From NCBI RefSeq assembly GCF_013359935.1, contig NZ_JABMCB010000154.1, positions 1 through 64,000 on the forward strand: a stretch of DNA of 64,000 nt. Reading direction: 5' to 3'. Shown piece after piece: positions 25,420-33,867 of this stretch (positions are counted from its first letter, which is position 1; every line of letters starts with the position of its first letter). A model generated the notes under the pieces. That model did no database searches. It saw only the letters and a program-made list of their open reading frames with translations, and was not told the origin of the DNA. Made by a program: the position numbers and the translations under genes. This DNA is from Paenibacillus xylanilyticus. Lineage in GTDB: Bacteria > Bacillota > Bacilli > Paenibacillales > Paenibacillaceae.

Positions 25420-25593
25420 TTATCTCTTCTTCTTCTTTGGTGGATCATACGCATGATTCATCTTCCATAATTCATATCGATAAACTAAATACTGTGTAAC
25501 GCATGCAGCGGTGACTAAGTAACCAACATACTCGTGTATCATAAAGGAAACAATCAGTATTAAAATTATCCCCTGTATTCGAGCGTAACTCAA
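25420..25593 (-). CDS. 57-residue membrane protein, TTG start
   Basis: A TTG at 25591-25593 has AAGGAGG at 7 bases. The product is MSYARIQGIILILIVSFMIH then EYVGYLVTAACVTQYLVY, that is, two close hydrophobic helices, and ends with PPKKKKR. The spacing of site and start, the helices and the basic tail all argue that it is real. Function is unknown. It lies between the UDG-like gene and the broken receiver-domain gene. Confidence 0.6.
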   Translation of the reverse strand: MSYARIQGIILILIVSFMIHEYVGYLVTAACVTQYLVYRYELWKMNHAYDPPKKKKR

Positions 25594-25616
25594 AACTAAT
25601 CCTCCTTATCATGCTA

Positions 25617-25978
25617 TCAATCACCAGAATACTTATTCTCCTTTATAGGATAATGATATATTTCAATATCTTCATCTATAAACCCTCTACGTTGAGCAGC
25701 TAGCAGTGTCTCATACATGTTTGTGCGTCCAACTGGATTGTCAGTATGCAGATAGATCTTATCTGCTCTCAAAGTATTCTCACAAAAGTACTTAACCAAG
25801 TCGTATCCATTGGGCAACTCTTTACCATCTACATCTTCCCCCAAGTCATGGTCTAGGGTGAGAATAGACACACTATTGCTCTCCAGGATGTGTATTGCTT
25901 CGTAATATGTACGAGCGACCACGAAGCCTTCTGGACAGTCTCTCAGATCATCAACTAGAGGTTAATCTTATTTGTCAT
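25617..25978 (-). pseudogene. Cyclic-phosphate processing receiver-domain protein, frameshifted near its start
   Basis: GGAAGGAGGGG precedes ATG 25978 (MTNKINL), but this frame stops at codon 8. One added base would join it to the frame reading DDLRDCPEGFVVARTYYEA, LTLDHDLGED and YLHTDNPVGRTNMYETL to 25617, about 120 residues. The family is a receiver-like domain with conserved DD, DHDLG and H-DNP segments, proposed to act on cyclic phosphates. An alternative start downstream (25922) would lose the DD pair. The shift is a deletion or sequencing error; programmed frameshifting is less likely. Confidence 0.6.
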
Positions 25979-26013
25979 AGTCGCCCCTCCTTCCCTCTAA
26001 AACACATCTTTTA

Positions 26014-27156
26014 TCATGCGATTTTTTTAAATGTATACAAGGAGTTGCTACCCTTTCCAATAGCTTCAAATTCAAAATGTTTGCTTACGAATTCATCTTT
26101 AAATATAAAGCGTTCAATTTTCTGGTATGTTGAAACCTCCTGAAATCCACATACGTAATTCGTAGCTTTATAAATAAATGAATTAAACATTACTTCATAA
26201 TCAGATAACTCTGCAGCATCAATTATGATAATTCCACCCATTTTTATTGACTTATAATACTCTTTAAAAACACGAGTAATTCCCTCGCCATTTTTATCAT
26301 CTTTATTCGTTGAGTACCATAAGCAACCTCTGATGTCCATTATTATGTCTGCAAACTTTATATCTACTTTGGAAAGGTTCTCTTTTAAGTTATTACCATT
26401 AAAAGAACCATCTACATAAGTAAATTTCCCATTGCTCTTGGTGGTAACTTTTCCTTCAATATTTCTGACATAATCCATCAATAGGAAATCTATTTTTTTT
26501 GGAAATATATCATAAAGCTTCTCCTCAATTCTACCCTTATTAGCACTTGGACTGACAAATACCACATTAGGCAATTTATAAATATGAGAAGCCACTTTTC
26601 TGGTATCTAAATAGAATTGGTCATACCATTTTATCTTTTTCAGGTATCTATATGTAGCATCTGGCCACTTGTATAGTTTTCCTCCCTTTATATAATCCCA
26701 ATCAGACATATCAAGTACTTTGTGTTTCTTTAAATTTTTGAAACTTGATATCGTTATAATTTGATATGTTACAAGCGCAAAGCCTATACTGACTGCAAAT
26801 AAAATGAAATTTAGTAACACTAGAGCTGAATTATGTAACTCTGAAGAGTGTGTATGAAAACCAACGTTCATGATTATAAATGCTATAGACCATGGAATTA
26901 AAATTACCATAAACCAAAACACAGCTATATATGTTAGTCTATCCAATGTGGTATTTAATCTGTTCAAAATATTGGAAAAATTAATCCACTTATATCTTAA
27001 CAAAGAGTATAGAAGTCCAGAAAAAGTCAGCCCAATGAAAATACTAGTTCCCCAGTACCTCATAAAAATAATCAGTAATTCAACTGGTGACGATAACATT
27101 GATGATTCAATCACTTGTATTTTCCTTTCCTTTTGTAATAGCCATTTCATATACAC
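26014..27156 (-). CDS. Membrane protein with methyltransferase-like C-terminal domain
   Basis: The 380-residue product has about three to four membrane helices in residues 25-140 (LLIIFMRYWGTSIFIGLTFS, YIAVFWFMVILIPWSIAFII, LVLLNFILFAVSIGFALVT). The C-terminal 190 residues resemble a Rossmann-fold class I methyltransferase: IDFLLMDYV, FTYVDGSFNG, ADIIMDIRGCLWY and YYKSIKMGGIIIIDAAE. Cofactor use is unproved and the glycine loop is not clear. It starts 9 bases after the HEPN gene, so the two form an operon. The start could also be ATG 27150. Confidence 0.6.
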   Translation of the reverse strand: MYMKWLLQKERKIQVIESSMLSSPVELLIIFMRYWGTSIFIGLTFSGLLYSLLRYKWINFSNILNRLNTTLDRLTYIAVFWFMVILIPWSIAFIIMNVGFHTHSSELHNSALVLLNFILFAVSIGFALVTYQIITISSFKNLKKHKVLDMSDWDYIKGGKLYKWPDATYRYLKKIKWYDQFYLDTRKVASHIYKLPNVVFVSPSANKGRIEEKLYDIFPKKIDFLLMDYVRNIEGKVTTKSNGKFTYVDGSFNGNNLKENLSKVDIKFADIIMDIRGCLWYSTNKDDKNGEGITRVFKEYYKSIKMGGIIIIDAAELSDYEVMFNSFIYKATNYVCGFQEVSTYQKIERFIFKDEFVSKHFEFEAIGKGSNSLYTFKKIA

Positions 27157-27165
27157 ATTTCATTC

Positions 27166-28707
27166 CTAGAATGTTTTCCACTCGTCCTTGTATTCGTCCA
27201 TTGTCACTTGCACTGTGGAACTTTCTCGCCGAACTACTAATCTATGTCTTTCCTCCACATTTACTAATAATGATAGTAAAACGATTGCTTCTCGAGAATA
27301 TTTCATTAGTTCTAATGTTGCAGACTGAAAACTTCTGAGATCAACTGAATGCGCAAGAGTATCCATGGAATTTTCATTTTGATGAAGTAATGAGTCATGA
27401 ATTTTAAGGTAACGATGTTCCAATGCATTTCTTAAAACAGATAAAGCCTCAATAGAAGGATCTAAATACTTGTGTTTCACCTGTTTCTTGGCAATATCTT
27501 TGCATAACCAATATAAACCGACACCAGGATGATTGTATGTCTCATTATCTGTAATATGCTTCTTTAGATCCAGCTTGTAATCATACCCATTCTTGCCGTA
27601 TTTTTTATTGTGCCAAATTGTTTTATAAGAAACATCCTGTTCTTTTATACCTAAATCGAAGTACTCATTTAGAAAATATGCTATTCTATCAAAAATTGAA
27701 TAAAGACTTCTAAAACCAAATTTTATTTTTTCTATCCCAATACCATATATAGGATAATCCAAAGTGTTATACATAAAAACGTCTTTGTCTGAGAAATGTG
27801 GAGTGTTGTTGTTAATTCCATCATAAATAACAAATCTTGCTGATACATATTCTTGCTTTAACTGACTAAATAAACCATGATATTTTGGGCCAATGTTTAT
27901 CTCAGTTACAATGTCGGGAAGGTGTAGAACGTCGCATGCAACCATCGAAACGTAAAAATAATCATTCAGTGTATTCAAAAATAAGTTGTTGTGTAAACAC
28001 CAAGATCTATAGTCTTGCTCTTTGTCAGAAGACCCAAGTGAAAATTCATCAAAAGTATTCTCATTAACATAGTCCTTAACACGTTCAACTTCAGCATTGA
28101 ACACAATACGTGCATTATCATCTACGTCAGGACTTATAAGAGCTTGCCTCAGTAATCGACTTCCTTCGTTAAGTAAAACCTGACTATGTCCCTCATCGTA
28201 GTTAATTCGAGCATAATCTATAAGTTTAAGTCCCATACTTCCTAGAGCCATAGGGAATTCTTCATTTACTCCGTGTTTTAACTGATCGATTGATCTGGTT
28301 ATTCTTCCGATACTATGTAATTCGTTTGCATAATTTGTAGTTGAACTTAACAAATAGACAGTGTAATACGCCTCATCTTCCCTTGTAGCTGAAGCCCTTT
28401 GCACCGATTCACTTTTATACTTGCTAAAGTACTCCAGCGACTTACGATATAAGTACAAACTTAATTCAAAATTTTCTTCATTATTATTTTCATCTGAATG
28501 TTCTAGTTGCCCACTATAGATCAGACCATTTCTATTTCCTTGAGATGTCGCACCAAGATACGCAAATATAGCTCTTTCAAGATCGTTATAATCTGACGAA
28601 TCTATAATCTCAAGACACTCTCCCACTATCGCTTCTAAAGAATGAATATCTTTTTCATCGAATGCTTGATCTGCTCTGCGAGCAACACTAAATACATTAG
28701 GATGCAT
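27166..28707 (-). CDS. LA2681-type HEPN-domain protein
   Basis: The 513-residue protein has a helical, TPR-like N-terminal half (YRKSLEYFSKYKSES and RARLLRQALISPD-like repeats) and a C-terminal domain with GLYWLCKDIA and the segment LRNALEHRYLK. R-N-A-L-E-H matches the HEPN R-X4-H motif, and flanking residues match the LA2681 family as I recall it. HEPN proteins of this kind are typically RNases or nucleotide-binding effectors in defence or toxin-antitoxin settings. The neighbouring membrane protein with a methyltransferase-like domain may be its partner. No signal peptide is present. Confidence 0.7.
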   Translation of the reverse strand: MHPNVFSVARRADQAFDEKDIHSLEAIVGECLEIIDSSDYNDLERAIFAYLGATSQGNRNGLIYSGQLEHSDENNNEENFELSLYLYRKSLEYFSKYKSESVQRASATREDEAYYTVYLLSSTTNYANELHSIGRITRSIDQLKHGVNEEFPMALGSMGLKLIDYARINYDEGHSQVLLNEGSRLLRQALISPDVDDNARIVFNAEVERVKDYVNENTFDEFSLGSSDKEQDYRSWCLHNNLFLNTLNDYFYVSMVACDVLHLPDIVTEINIGPKYHGLFSQLKQEYVSARFVIYDGINNNTPHFSDKDVFMYNTLDYPIYGIGIEKIKFGFRSLYSIFDRIAYFLNEYFDLGIKEQDVSYKTIWHNKKYGKNGYDYKLDLKKHITDNETYNHPGVGLYWLCKDIAKKQVKHKYLDPSIEALSVLRNALEHRYLKIHDSLLHQNENSMDTLAHSVDLRSFQSATLELMKYSREAIVLLSLLVNVEERHRLVVRRESSTVQVTMDEYKDEWKTF

Positions 28708-28756
28708 TGTTTAAACTCTCCCCTTAAACCCACAAAATAAACAACCATTAATTACA

Positions 28757-29059
28757 CTAAAGACTTATCCACTCTTTAATTTCTTTTACAAATTTATACG
28801 CTTTAACATGCAGCTTGTTGTTATTTAAATACTCCTCACCCTTTTCCGTTAATTTGGAGTTATAGTAGTAAATCGTATCGCCAGCATAAAAAGGTTTGGT
28901 TAAGTATCCCTCTCTGACCAAAAAGTTAACTTGCTCCTCAAATTCTTCCCATCCAAATCCTAGATCCGGTTGCTCGAAATTACTCTTGTCAGCATTATTA
29001 AATAGCTCGTCTTTCTCAGTTTCTTTGAGAATTACGTATCTAATCTTTTCTTTGTTCAT
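28757..29059 (-). CDS. YjcQ-like winged-helix protein
   Basis: The 100-residue protein starts MNKEKIRYVILKETEKDELF and contains QVNFLVREGYLTKPF and KLTEKGEEYLNNN. This matches the small winged-helix YjcQ family known from phage and plasmid regions of Bacillota. The fold suggests DNA or protein binding, but the role is unknown. The leader carries the recurring segment ATTTTATAGGGAG just before the ribosome site. Confidence 0.65.
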   Translation of the reverse strand: MNKEKIRYVILKETEKDELFNNADKSNFEQPDLGFGWEEFEEQVNFLVREGYLTKPFYAGDTIYYYNSKLTEKGEEYLNNNKLHVKAYKFVKEIKEWISL

Positions 29060-29090
29060 GTCATCATCTCCCTATAAAATAGTTATTTGA

Positions 29091-29273
29091 TCAAGCTGTG
29101 CCACGATCCAAGTACATTGTCATAATACTTATGTTCTTTCGCATAAATTGTTCGTGATTTCTAAGCCTCAACTTGGCACTTTTAGAAAAGACTTGGATAG
29201 ACAATAGTTCGTGAATCAAATTTTCTTGATGTAACACTAAAGTCATACCTTCCTCTAATTCGTCTAGAAACAT
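29091..29273 (-). CDS. Small hypothetical protein overlapping a broken zinc-ribbon gene
   Basis: The 60-residue product (MFLDELEEGMTLVLHQENL) has a mixed charged composition and no motif. Its ATG overlaps the end of the zinc-ribbon frame upstream by a few bases, a sign of translational coupling. An internal ATG after GAGGAAGGT is a second possible start. Confidence 0.35.
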   Translation of the reverse strand: MFLDELEEGMTLVLHQENLIHELLSIQVFSKSAKLRLRNHEQFMRKNISIMTMYLDRGTA

Positions 29274-29478
29274 CCGATTAACTGTTCTTCTTTTTCCCTC
29301 GTATCAGTTTGAACATGAAATTTTACATTACATTTCGTACATTTCCATTTATTTTCAAGAATTTATTGTAATCATCTAAACTTTGTCTGCAATCCGGACA
29401 ATAGATAACTTCACCATCAATGTAGTTGAAGTGTATACGATATCCTAAACTTTTAACTACTCACGATTTTATACCCAT
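29264..29478 (-). pseudogene. Broken zinc-ribbon protein gene
   Basis: GGAGG precedes ATG 29478, but the frame has TGA at codon 6. Beyond it YCPDCRQSL and, one frame away, WKCTKCNVKFHV read as the two CXXC knuckles of a zinc ribbon, ending KEEQLIGCF at 29264. Two lesions (a stop and a one-base shift) separate these parts. In other strains the full gene would be about 70 residues. Confidence 0.55.
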
Positions 29479-29596
29479 TACTTTGCCTCCTACTTTTCAT
29501 CTCTTTATGAAATAATAACCCCTTTTATCTTCAAGAAGATTACATCTTTTAATTTAATTTTTGATCATTTCTTTACTCAGTTCTCACATTAACGTA
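29479..29596. other. Intergenic spacer
   Basis: It holds the ribosome site of the broken zinc-ribbon gene (CCTCCTACTTTTC on the plus strand) and no gene. Confidence 0.3.
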
Positions 29597-29872
29597 TTAT
29601 TTTCCTTGTTCAAGCAACCAATCTCCCAAAACTCCCTGGTTTCCATGACTGGAAAATCCATTTACAATCGACTTTTCTTTTGATGAATCTTGGATTGTGA
29701 AAGTATCTTGAATGGTGTCACAACTCCAACAAGTTCTTTTCTTCAACTCATTTGAATCCCAAAACCCGTATTCTGCGTCAACTTCTCTAACTAATTCAGC
29801 AAATTGCAGCCTACATAGCTTTTTTACTTCAGTTTCATTTATTTGAAATGAGATCATAGCCTTATCTTCCAT
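29597..29872 (-). CDS. Small phage-like protein (DUF771-like?)
   Basis: ATG 29872 has AAGGTG ten bases upstream; another in-frame codon at 29896 overlaps the upstream gene. The 91-residue product contains LKKRTCWSCDTIQDTFTIQD and ends GVLGDWLLEQGK. The order of an LKKRT-CWS helix and a C-terminal W-L tail resembles small DUF771-type DNA-binding or excisionase-like proteins of phages. The assignment is tentative. Confidence 0.45.
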   Translation of the reverse strand: MEDKAMISFQINETEVKKLCRLQFAELVREVDAEYGFWDSNELKKRTCWSCDTIQDTFTIQDSSKEKSIVNGFSSHGNQGVLGDWLLEQGK

Positions 29873-29892
29873 AATTTCATCACACCTTAGAG

Positions 29893-30198
29893 TCAAAATT
29901 CTTTATCATACGCACTTGCAAAGGTAATTCCAGCAACTTGTACTGAATCATAACCATTAAACTCCTCAAGAGTCTCAACAAATCCCTCCACGACACTTGC
30001 TGCTCTTTGGGTCAATTCATCTTTACCTAGCTTTTCATCATTATTGATCCTTACATTCTTATTTAAGTAATCCTTTATTCCGGCCTTACTGGTAAACAAG
30101 CTAACAATAACAGTGTATGAAAAGCGGTAATTACATTGTTTTCTTACATGATCTGGCATCGGATAGTATTGCAACTTACCCACCTCACTTTTGATCAA
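29893..30198 (-). CDS. Hypothetical protein
   Basis: The 101-residue protein starts MIKSEVGKLQYYPMPDHVRK and continues with mixed strands and helices (NYRFSYTVIVSLFTSKAGIK). No motif is recognised. Its end overlaps the longer version of the next gene, so it is probably in the same transcript as the nucleotidyltransferase gene upstream. Confidence 0.45.
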   Translation of the reverse strand: MIKSEVGKLQYYPMPDHVRKQCNYRFSYTVIVSLFTSKAGIKDYLNKNVRINNDEKLGKDELTQRAASVVEGFVETLEEFNGYDSVQVAGITFASAYDKEF

Positions 30199-30217
30199 AT
30201 GTACCGTTTTATCAACT

Positions 30218-30520
30218 TTAACGTTCTAAATGATAGGCTTCGCTTAAGGCTTTACGATACATCGTACAAATTTGTTCTTCATCCGCCAAATCAATATTTC
30301 TTTTAAAGTATGATTCTAAATCTTTAAGGAGCCCCATATAGCGCACCAAGTCACTCTTTCCATCAGGTAGCTTATATAATGTGACCACAAAATCAATATC
30401 ACTTAATTCAGTCTCTTCTCTCTTTGAAACAGATCCCATGATACGAACGTTACTTGCACCATATCTATCAAATATATCAAGAATATTGTCTTTGTCTTTC
30501 TCTATCTCATCCAACAGCAT
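30218..30520 (-). CDS. Minimal nucleotidyltransferase (MNT-type)
   Basis: The 100-residue protein has the nucleotidyltransferase signature GSVSKREETELSDIDFVV (about residues 29-46): GS, then D-X-D. The family includes MntA-type antitoxins that AMPylate HEPN toxins and small aminoglycoside-type enzymes. No HEPN gene is directly adjacent; the LA2681-type HEPN gene is 1.5 kb downstream. The leader contains ATTTTATAGGGAG. Function remains open. Confidence 0.7.
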   Translation of the reverse strand: MLLDEIEKDKDNILDIFDRYGASNVRIMGSVSKREETELSDIDFVVTLYKLPDGKSDLVRYMGLLKDLESYFKRNIDLADEEQICTMYRKALSEAYHLER

Positions 30521-30555
30521 TGACTAACTCTCCCTATAAAATATTTGTTTTATCT

Positions 30556-30906
30556 TCAATCAAAAAGTAATCGAGCAATTTCAACTAACTTTCTCTTTTC
30601 GGTTAATGTCATTGCCTTGTCTCTATACAACAGGTCATTGCTCAAAAATTCTTCGCTTGTTAGTTCAATACCCTTCGTTTTAGGAACTTCTACACTAGAT
30701 AGAGGTATACCAGTAATGACCCAATCAATAGTCACATTATAAAGATTGCACAGTCTAGCCAAAGATTTATAGTCTGGTTCACTAGTCCCAACTTCATATC
30801 CGCTAAGGGTTTTGTTATTGATTCCGATCTTTTCATAAACCTCAATCTGTGTAAGATTTGTATGTTTTCTTGCTTTCTTTAGTCTCTCACCTATGGCATT
30901 ATCCAT
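30556..30906 (-). CDS. XRE-type helix-turn-helix regulator
   Basis: The 116-residue protein has an N-terminal XRE domain (ERLKKARKHTNLTQIEVYEK, NNKTLSGYEVGTSEPDYKSL) followed by NVTIDWVITGI, typical of cI-like phage and plasmid repressors, and a C-terminal helix. It may control the accessory genes 28.7-31.9 kb. A metallophosphoesterase remnant lies just upstream. Confidence 0.75.
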   Translation of the reverse strand: MDNAIGERLKKARKHTNLTQIEVYEKIGINNKTLSGYEVGTSEPDYKSLARLCNLYNVTIDWVITGIPLSSVEVPKTKGIELTSEEFLSNDLLYRDKAMTLTEKRKLVEIARLLFD

Positions 30907-30922
30907 AATACCCTCCAGGTAT

Positions 30923-31512
30923 CTATTCTATCTTTATCATATACGTGTACAGCAGTCTTTGATTATTGGGCAATCCAAAGTCATGATGAAAATGTCCGAA
31001 GTACCACTGCTTGTATTCAGCCTTCTGCTCAATGCCATAAAAGTAAGGATGCATTTCATCTCGATTCATTCGTATATTGCAACGCTGCTCAATATATAGT
31101 AGAGCAAGCGTGTGTAAGTATCTTCCAATCATGTTCCTCTAAATTCTTCAATTCTTCTTCGTATTCCTCTTGAGATGGCATCTCACTCTCAAAAACCTGT
31201 CCGCGCATCAGATGAATAACACTATCGTTAATTCTATGTACTTTACCACCATTCCAGATCTCCACTGGATACTCTTCAAGCAAATCGAAGTTCTCATGAT
31301 TGCCATCTATAAACAGTGTCGTAAATGGCTTAGTTTTGTCTAACCACTTGAGCCAATATTGATTCTCTTTACTTCCATCCCATATTAGTCCAAAATCTCC
31401 AGTTATGATGAGATAATCATCCTTGGTTAGTTGTTTCTGCTGTGGAAAGTTCTTTGAATTAAACCTCTTGTTTGCGCTGATCGTTCCGTGTATGTCCAGT
31501 AATATAAATCAT
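30923..31512 (-). pseudogene. Calcineurin-like metallophosphoesterase, broken by two frameshifts
   Basis: GTGGAGGA precedes ATG 31512 (MIYITG), then two missing bases shift the frame: the next part reads HGTISANKRF, ITGDFGLIWDG and FIDGNHENFD, the metal-binding motifs of the family. A second shift near 31090 joins ILTHACSTIY to IEQRCNIRMNRDE and YFGHFHHDF. All core motifs are present, so the decay is recent or due to sequencing. The intact product would be about 195 residues. Confidence 0.75.
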
Positions 31513-31527
31513 TTTTTTTATCCTCCA

Positions 31528-31770
31528 CTATGTAATTCTAGCTATAGAGTTTGGATGGGATATGCATTCTCTAATGATGCTTGCAATAAATTGTATTTTC
31601 ATTTTATCCTTAGTATCCGCATCCTGATTTATTAATCTTCCAGCACAGATAAGAATTTCTTTAAATGCTGTTACAGCCTCATTTCTATCGTTTGTCACTT
31701 TGACACTAGTTTCTTGGTCCAGATTCTTTTCATCATCCCAGAATCTTTTCTTGACCAGGTATGTAGGCAT
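31528..31770 (-). CDS. Small hypothetical protein
   Basis: ATG 31770 (MPTYLVKKRFWDDEKN) follows AAGGAG at 9 bases; the longer frame (31821) has no site. The 80-residue product is charged with a hydrophobic helix (EAVTAFKEILICAGRL). No motif. It precedes the broken phosphoesterase gene in the same direction. Confidence 0.5.
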   Translation of the reverse strand: MPTYLVKKRFWDDEKNLDQETSVKVTNDRNEAVTAFKEILICAGRLINQDADTKDKMKIQFIASIIRECISHPNSIARIT

Positions 31771-31875
31771 TTGCTCCATCTCCTTACATGTAGAGGCATT
31801 ACCATGAATGGCATCAATCAATATCCATTATTATATTCAATGCAACGCTGTTATTATCCTGTCCTTTAGTTGAAC

Positions 31876-31907
31876 AAAAGCAGCTAATCCACGTGATCAG
31901 CTGCTTT
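31876..31907 (-). terminator. Terminator after the 31953 gene
   Basis: AAAGCAGCTGAT and ATTAGCTGCTTTTG form a long stem around CACGTGG on the minus strand, about 45 bases after the stop codon. Confidence 0.8.
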
Positions 31908-31952
31908 GTTAGTTATATTGAGTTATAGTTCCTGGTTAGCTAATTCATTTTT

Positions 31953-33158
31953 TTATTTTAAGGTTTGAACAGGCGACTTGTTTAAAACATATCGAGTAAT
32001 CTGACTGCTGTCGTTCATGTAATATAGAATACCTCCACCCTCATACACAAACGAGAACGGAGAACCATCGATTTCAGAGGTATTCATGGTATACAACAAT
32101 TTTAATTTGGTTGTCGCCGACTTGCTTGCCTGATAGATGGATACTTTGGAATCCTCAACCAGCATCACTGTACCATCTGACGCCGTCTGATAGCTCTTTG
32201 CAGAAGCCTTAACTGTTTGCATAACACCTTTACGGTCTATAAAAATAAAGTTGCCATTAGATAGAATTCCTGTAAATCCAAATGAAAACACATCCTTACT
32301 TACACGCTCTGAATTATTCTGACCTTCTCGGTAAATTAAGTTACTTATCTTTTTAGTCCAAACTACTTTACCTTCCTTTGTTTTTGCTGTAAAGCTTGTA
32401 ACGTTGTTACCAAGATTCTTTTCTAAATATAGATATCCGTCATAACCCAGGCCAGCAAATACTCCCTCTTTGAAATCAAAATTATATCGAAATTGTTCTT
32501 TTAATTTTGAATCATAATAAGTCATACGACTTGAAGTTTTGCTTGTCCTATTAATGGTCTGCAGATAACCATCTACAAAGCCGTAATATATCGATGCATT
32601 CCAAATATTCTTGCCCAAAAACTCACCTTTGGGGGTATACCGGTAACTAATAACACGATCAGAGGCTGTCTCCAGGTATACGAACAGGTTACCGTCAGGC
32701 ATCAATGACACTCCCGACAACGAACGTATCTTCTCATTAAAGTACTTATCCCATAGCACATGTCCGTCCGGGTGATAAGCTCTTAAACGCTGTTTTACAA
32801 CCCCAGCCGCATTTTTGATCGGTGTGAGAATATACACTATACCATTTTGATCGACTTGCGCGTATGTACCGAAGAAGCTAAAGCTAAGATTAGTTCCTGC
32901 TGTATAGCTGGTGCTGGACATTAGTTTGCCGGTCTTTTTGTTAAGAATGTACATCTGGTTGTCCATGCTCAAATAATTGTACGTTGTATCAGTAATTCTA
33001 ACGTTGCTATTCGACATGTAAGTGTGTTCTTCTGGAACTGAAAATGTCCAATCCGGCTTGGGCAGACTTGCAAATTGGTTGGCAGATACACTGCCTGGAT
33101 TGAGGCTGCAAACAAATAAAACAATTACGAATGCGAGTAAACCGTGTGCACGTTTCAA
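31953..33158 (-). CDS. Secreted beta-propeller-like protein, TTG start
   Basis: TTG 33158 (read as Met) follows GAAGGTGAC. The 401-residue product has a signal peptide (MKRAHGLLAFVIVLFVCSLN, cleavage near VSA). The rest has repeated strand motifs with aromatic turns (NGIVYILTPIKN, DGHVLWDKYF, DGYLYLEKNLG, NGNFIFIDRKG), as in PQQ- or WD-like propellers. The target is unknown. It lies immediately downstream of the giant repeat protein and may be in a shared surface unit. Its own terminator follows. Confidence 0.7.
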   Translation of the reverse strand: MKRAHGLLAFVIVLFVCSLNPGSVSANQFASLPKPDWTFSVPEEHTYMSNSNVRITDTTYNYLSMDNQMYILNKKTGKLMSSTSYTAGTNLSFSFFGTYAQVDQNGIVYILTPIKNAAGVVKQRLRAYHPDGHVLWDKYFNEKIRSLSGVSLMPDGNLFVYLETASDRVISYRYTPKGEFLGKNIWNASIYYGFVDGYLQTINRTSKTSSRMTYYDSKLKEQFRYNFDFKEGVFAGLGYDGYLYLEKNLGNNVTSFTAKTKEGKVVWTKKISNLIYREGQNNSERVSKDVFSFGFTGILSNGNFIFIDRKGVMQTVKASAKSYQTASDGTVMLVEDSKVSIYQASKSATTKLKLLYTMNTSEIDGSPFSFVYEGGGILYYMNDSSQITRYVLNKSPVQTLK

Positions 33159-33318
33159 AAAAAGTCACCTTCTCTATAATTTTGTAGGATTTACAACTGA
33201 TTTATCGTCATTTAATTCGATATTATGAATAGACGAAACGTTTAGTGCATAGGAAAACACTCAGTTAGCTTTCAAGCATTATCTCTATTTAATGAGGTGC
33301 TAAATTGATTTAAAAAGA

Positions 33319-33363
33319 AGCACTCAACTCAGATCTCTTATAATTAGAGAAAGAGTGAGTGCT
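33319..33363 (-). terminator. Terminator after the giant repeat-protein locus
   Basis: AGCACTCACTCT and AGTTGAGTGCTT arms pair on the minus strand around a loop of about 20 bases, then TCTTTTT. Confidence 0.65.
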
Positions 33364-33375
33364 CCTTTAAAAAAA

Positions 33376-33867
33376 TTAGTTCACATTAAATACGAATTCA
33401 GCAGCCTCACCGGATGTTGATCCTCGTTTGCCTTTAATCAAAAGCGTATATTCACCAGGAATCATACTTGAGGCAGAACGCTTAAATGTATATACGATAC
33501 GATCATCGACTAGTTTACCCACTCCATACGTGAAACGTTTATCTTCCGGATCACGGACTTCAAAAGTAAACTTCTGAGCAACACCATCTACATTATTAGC
33601 TACTGAAGCAGTGAATACCACGTAATCACCTTCAACCTGTGCAGAGTACTGCACGTTACTGGCAACCGGTGGTTCAATCATGGAAGAAAGTACAGTAACC
33701 GTTTTGGCTTCTGAGTAGGAAGATACTTTCCCAGAAGTGCTGTATGCCTCAACCTTTACAGTGTATACACCAGCAGTGTTAAATACGTACGTCTTCTCTT
33801 CACCACTCACCAGGGATGCTCTTGTCTGTTGTACACCTTTTTCATTGTGTACGACATAATACAATGT
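33376..33867 (-). pseudogene. C-terminal part of the giant repeat protein beyond an amber codon
   Basis: The frame continues directly after TAG 33868-33870 (codons ACA TTG TAT TAT). It encodes 163 residues of Ig/FN3-like sequence (KTYVFNTAGVYTVKVEAYS, FTFEVRDPEDKRF, PGEYTLLIKGKRGS) and then stops normally before a terminator. No ribosome site stands at TTG 33864. It is thus either a C-terminal domain lost by nonsense mutation or translated by readthrough. The segment is similar to the remnant at 39120-39289. Confidence 0.6.

Noticed and set aside
30218..30520. HEPN/MNT toxin-antitoxin pair
   Set aside because: The nucleotidyltransferase has no adjacent HEPN toxin; the LA2681-type HEPN gene is too far away with other genes between.
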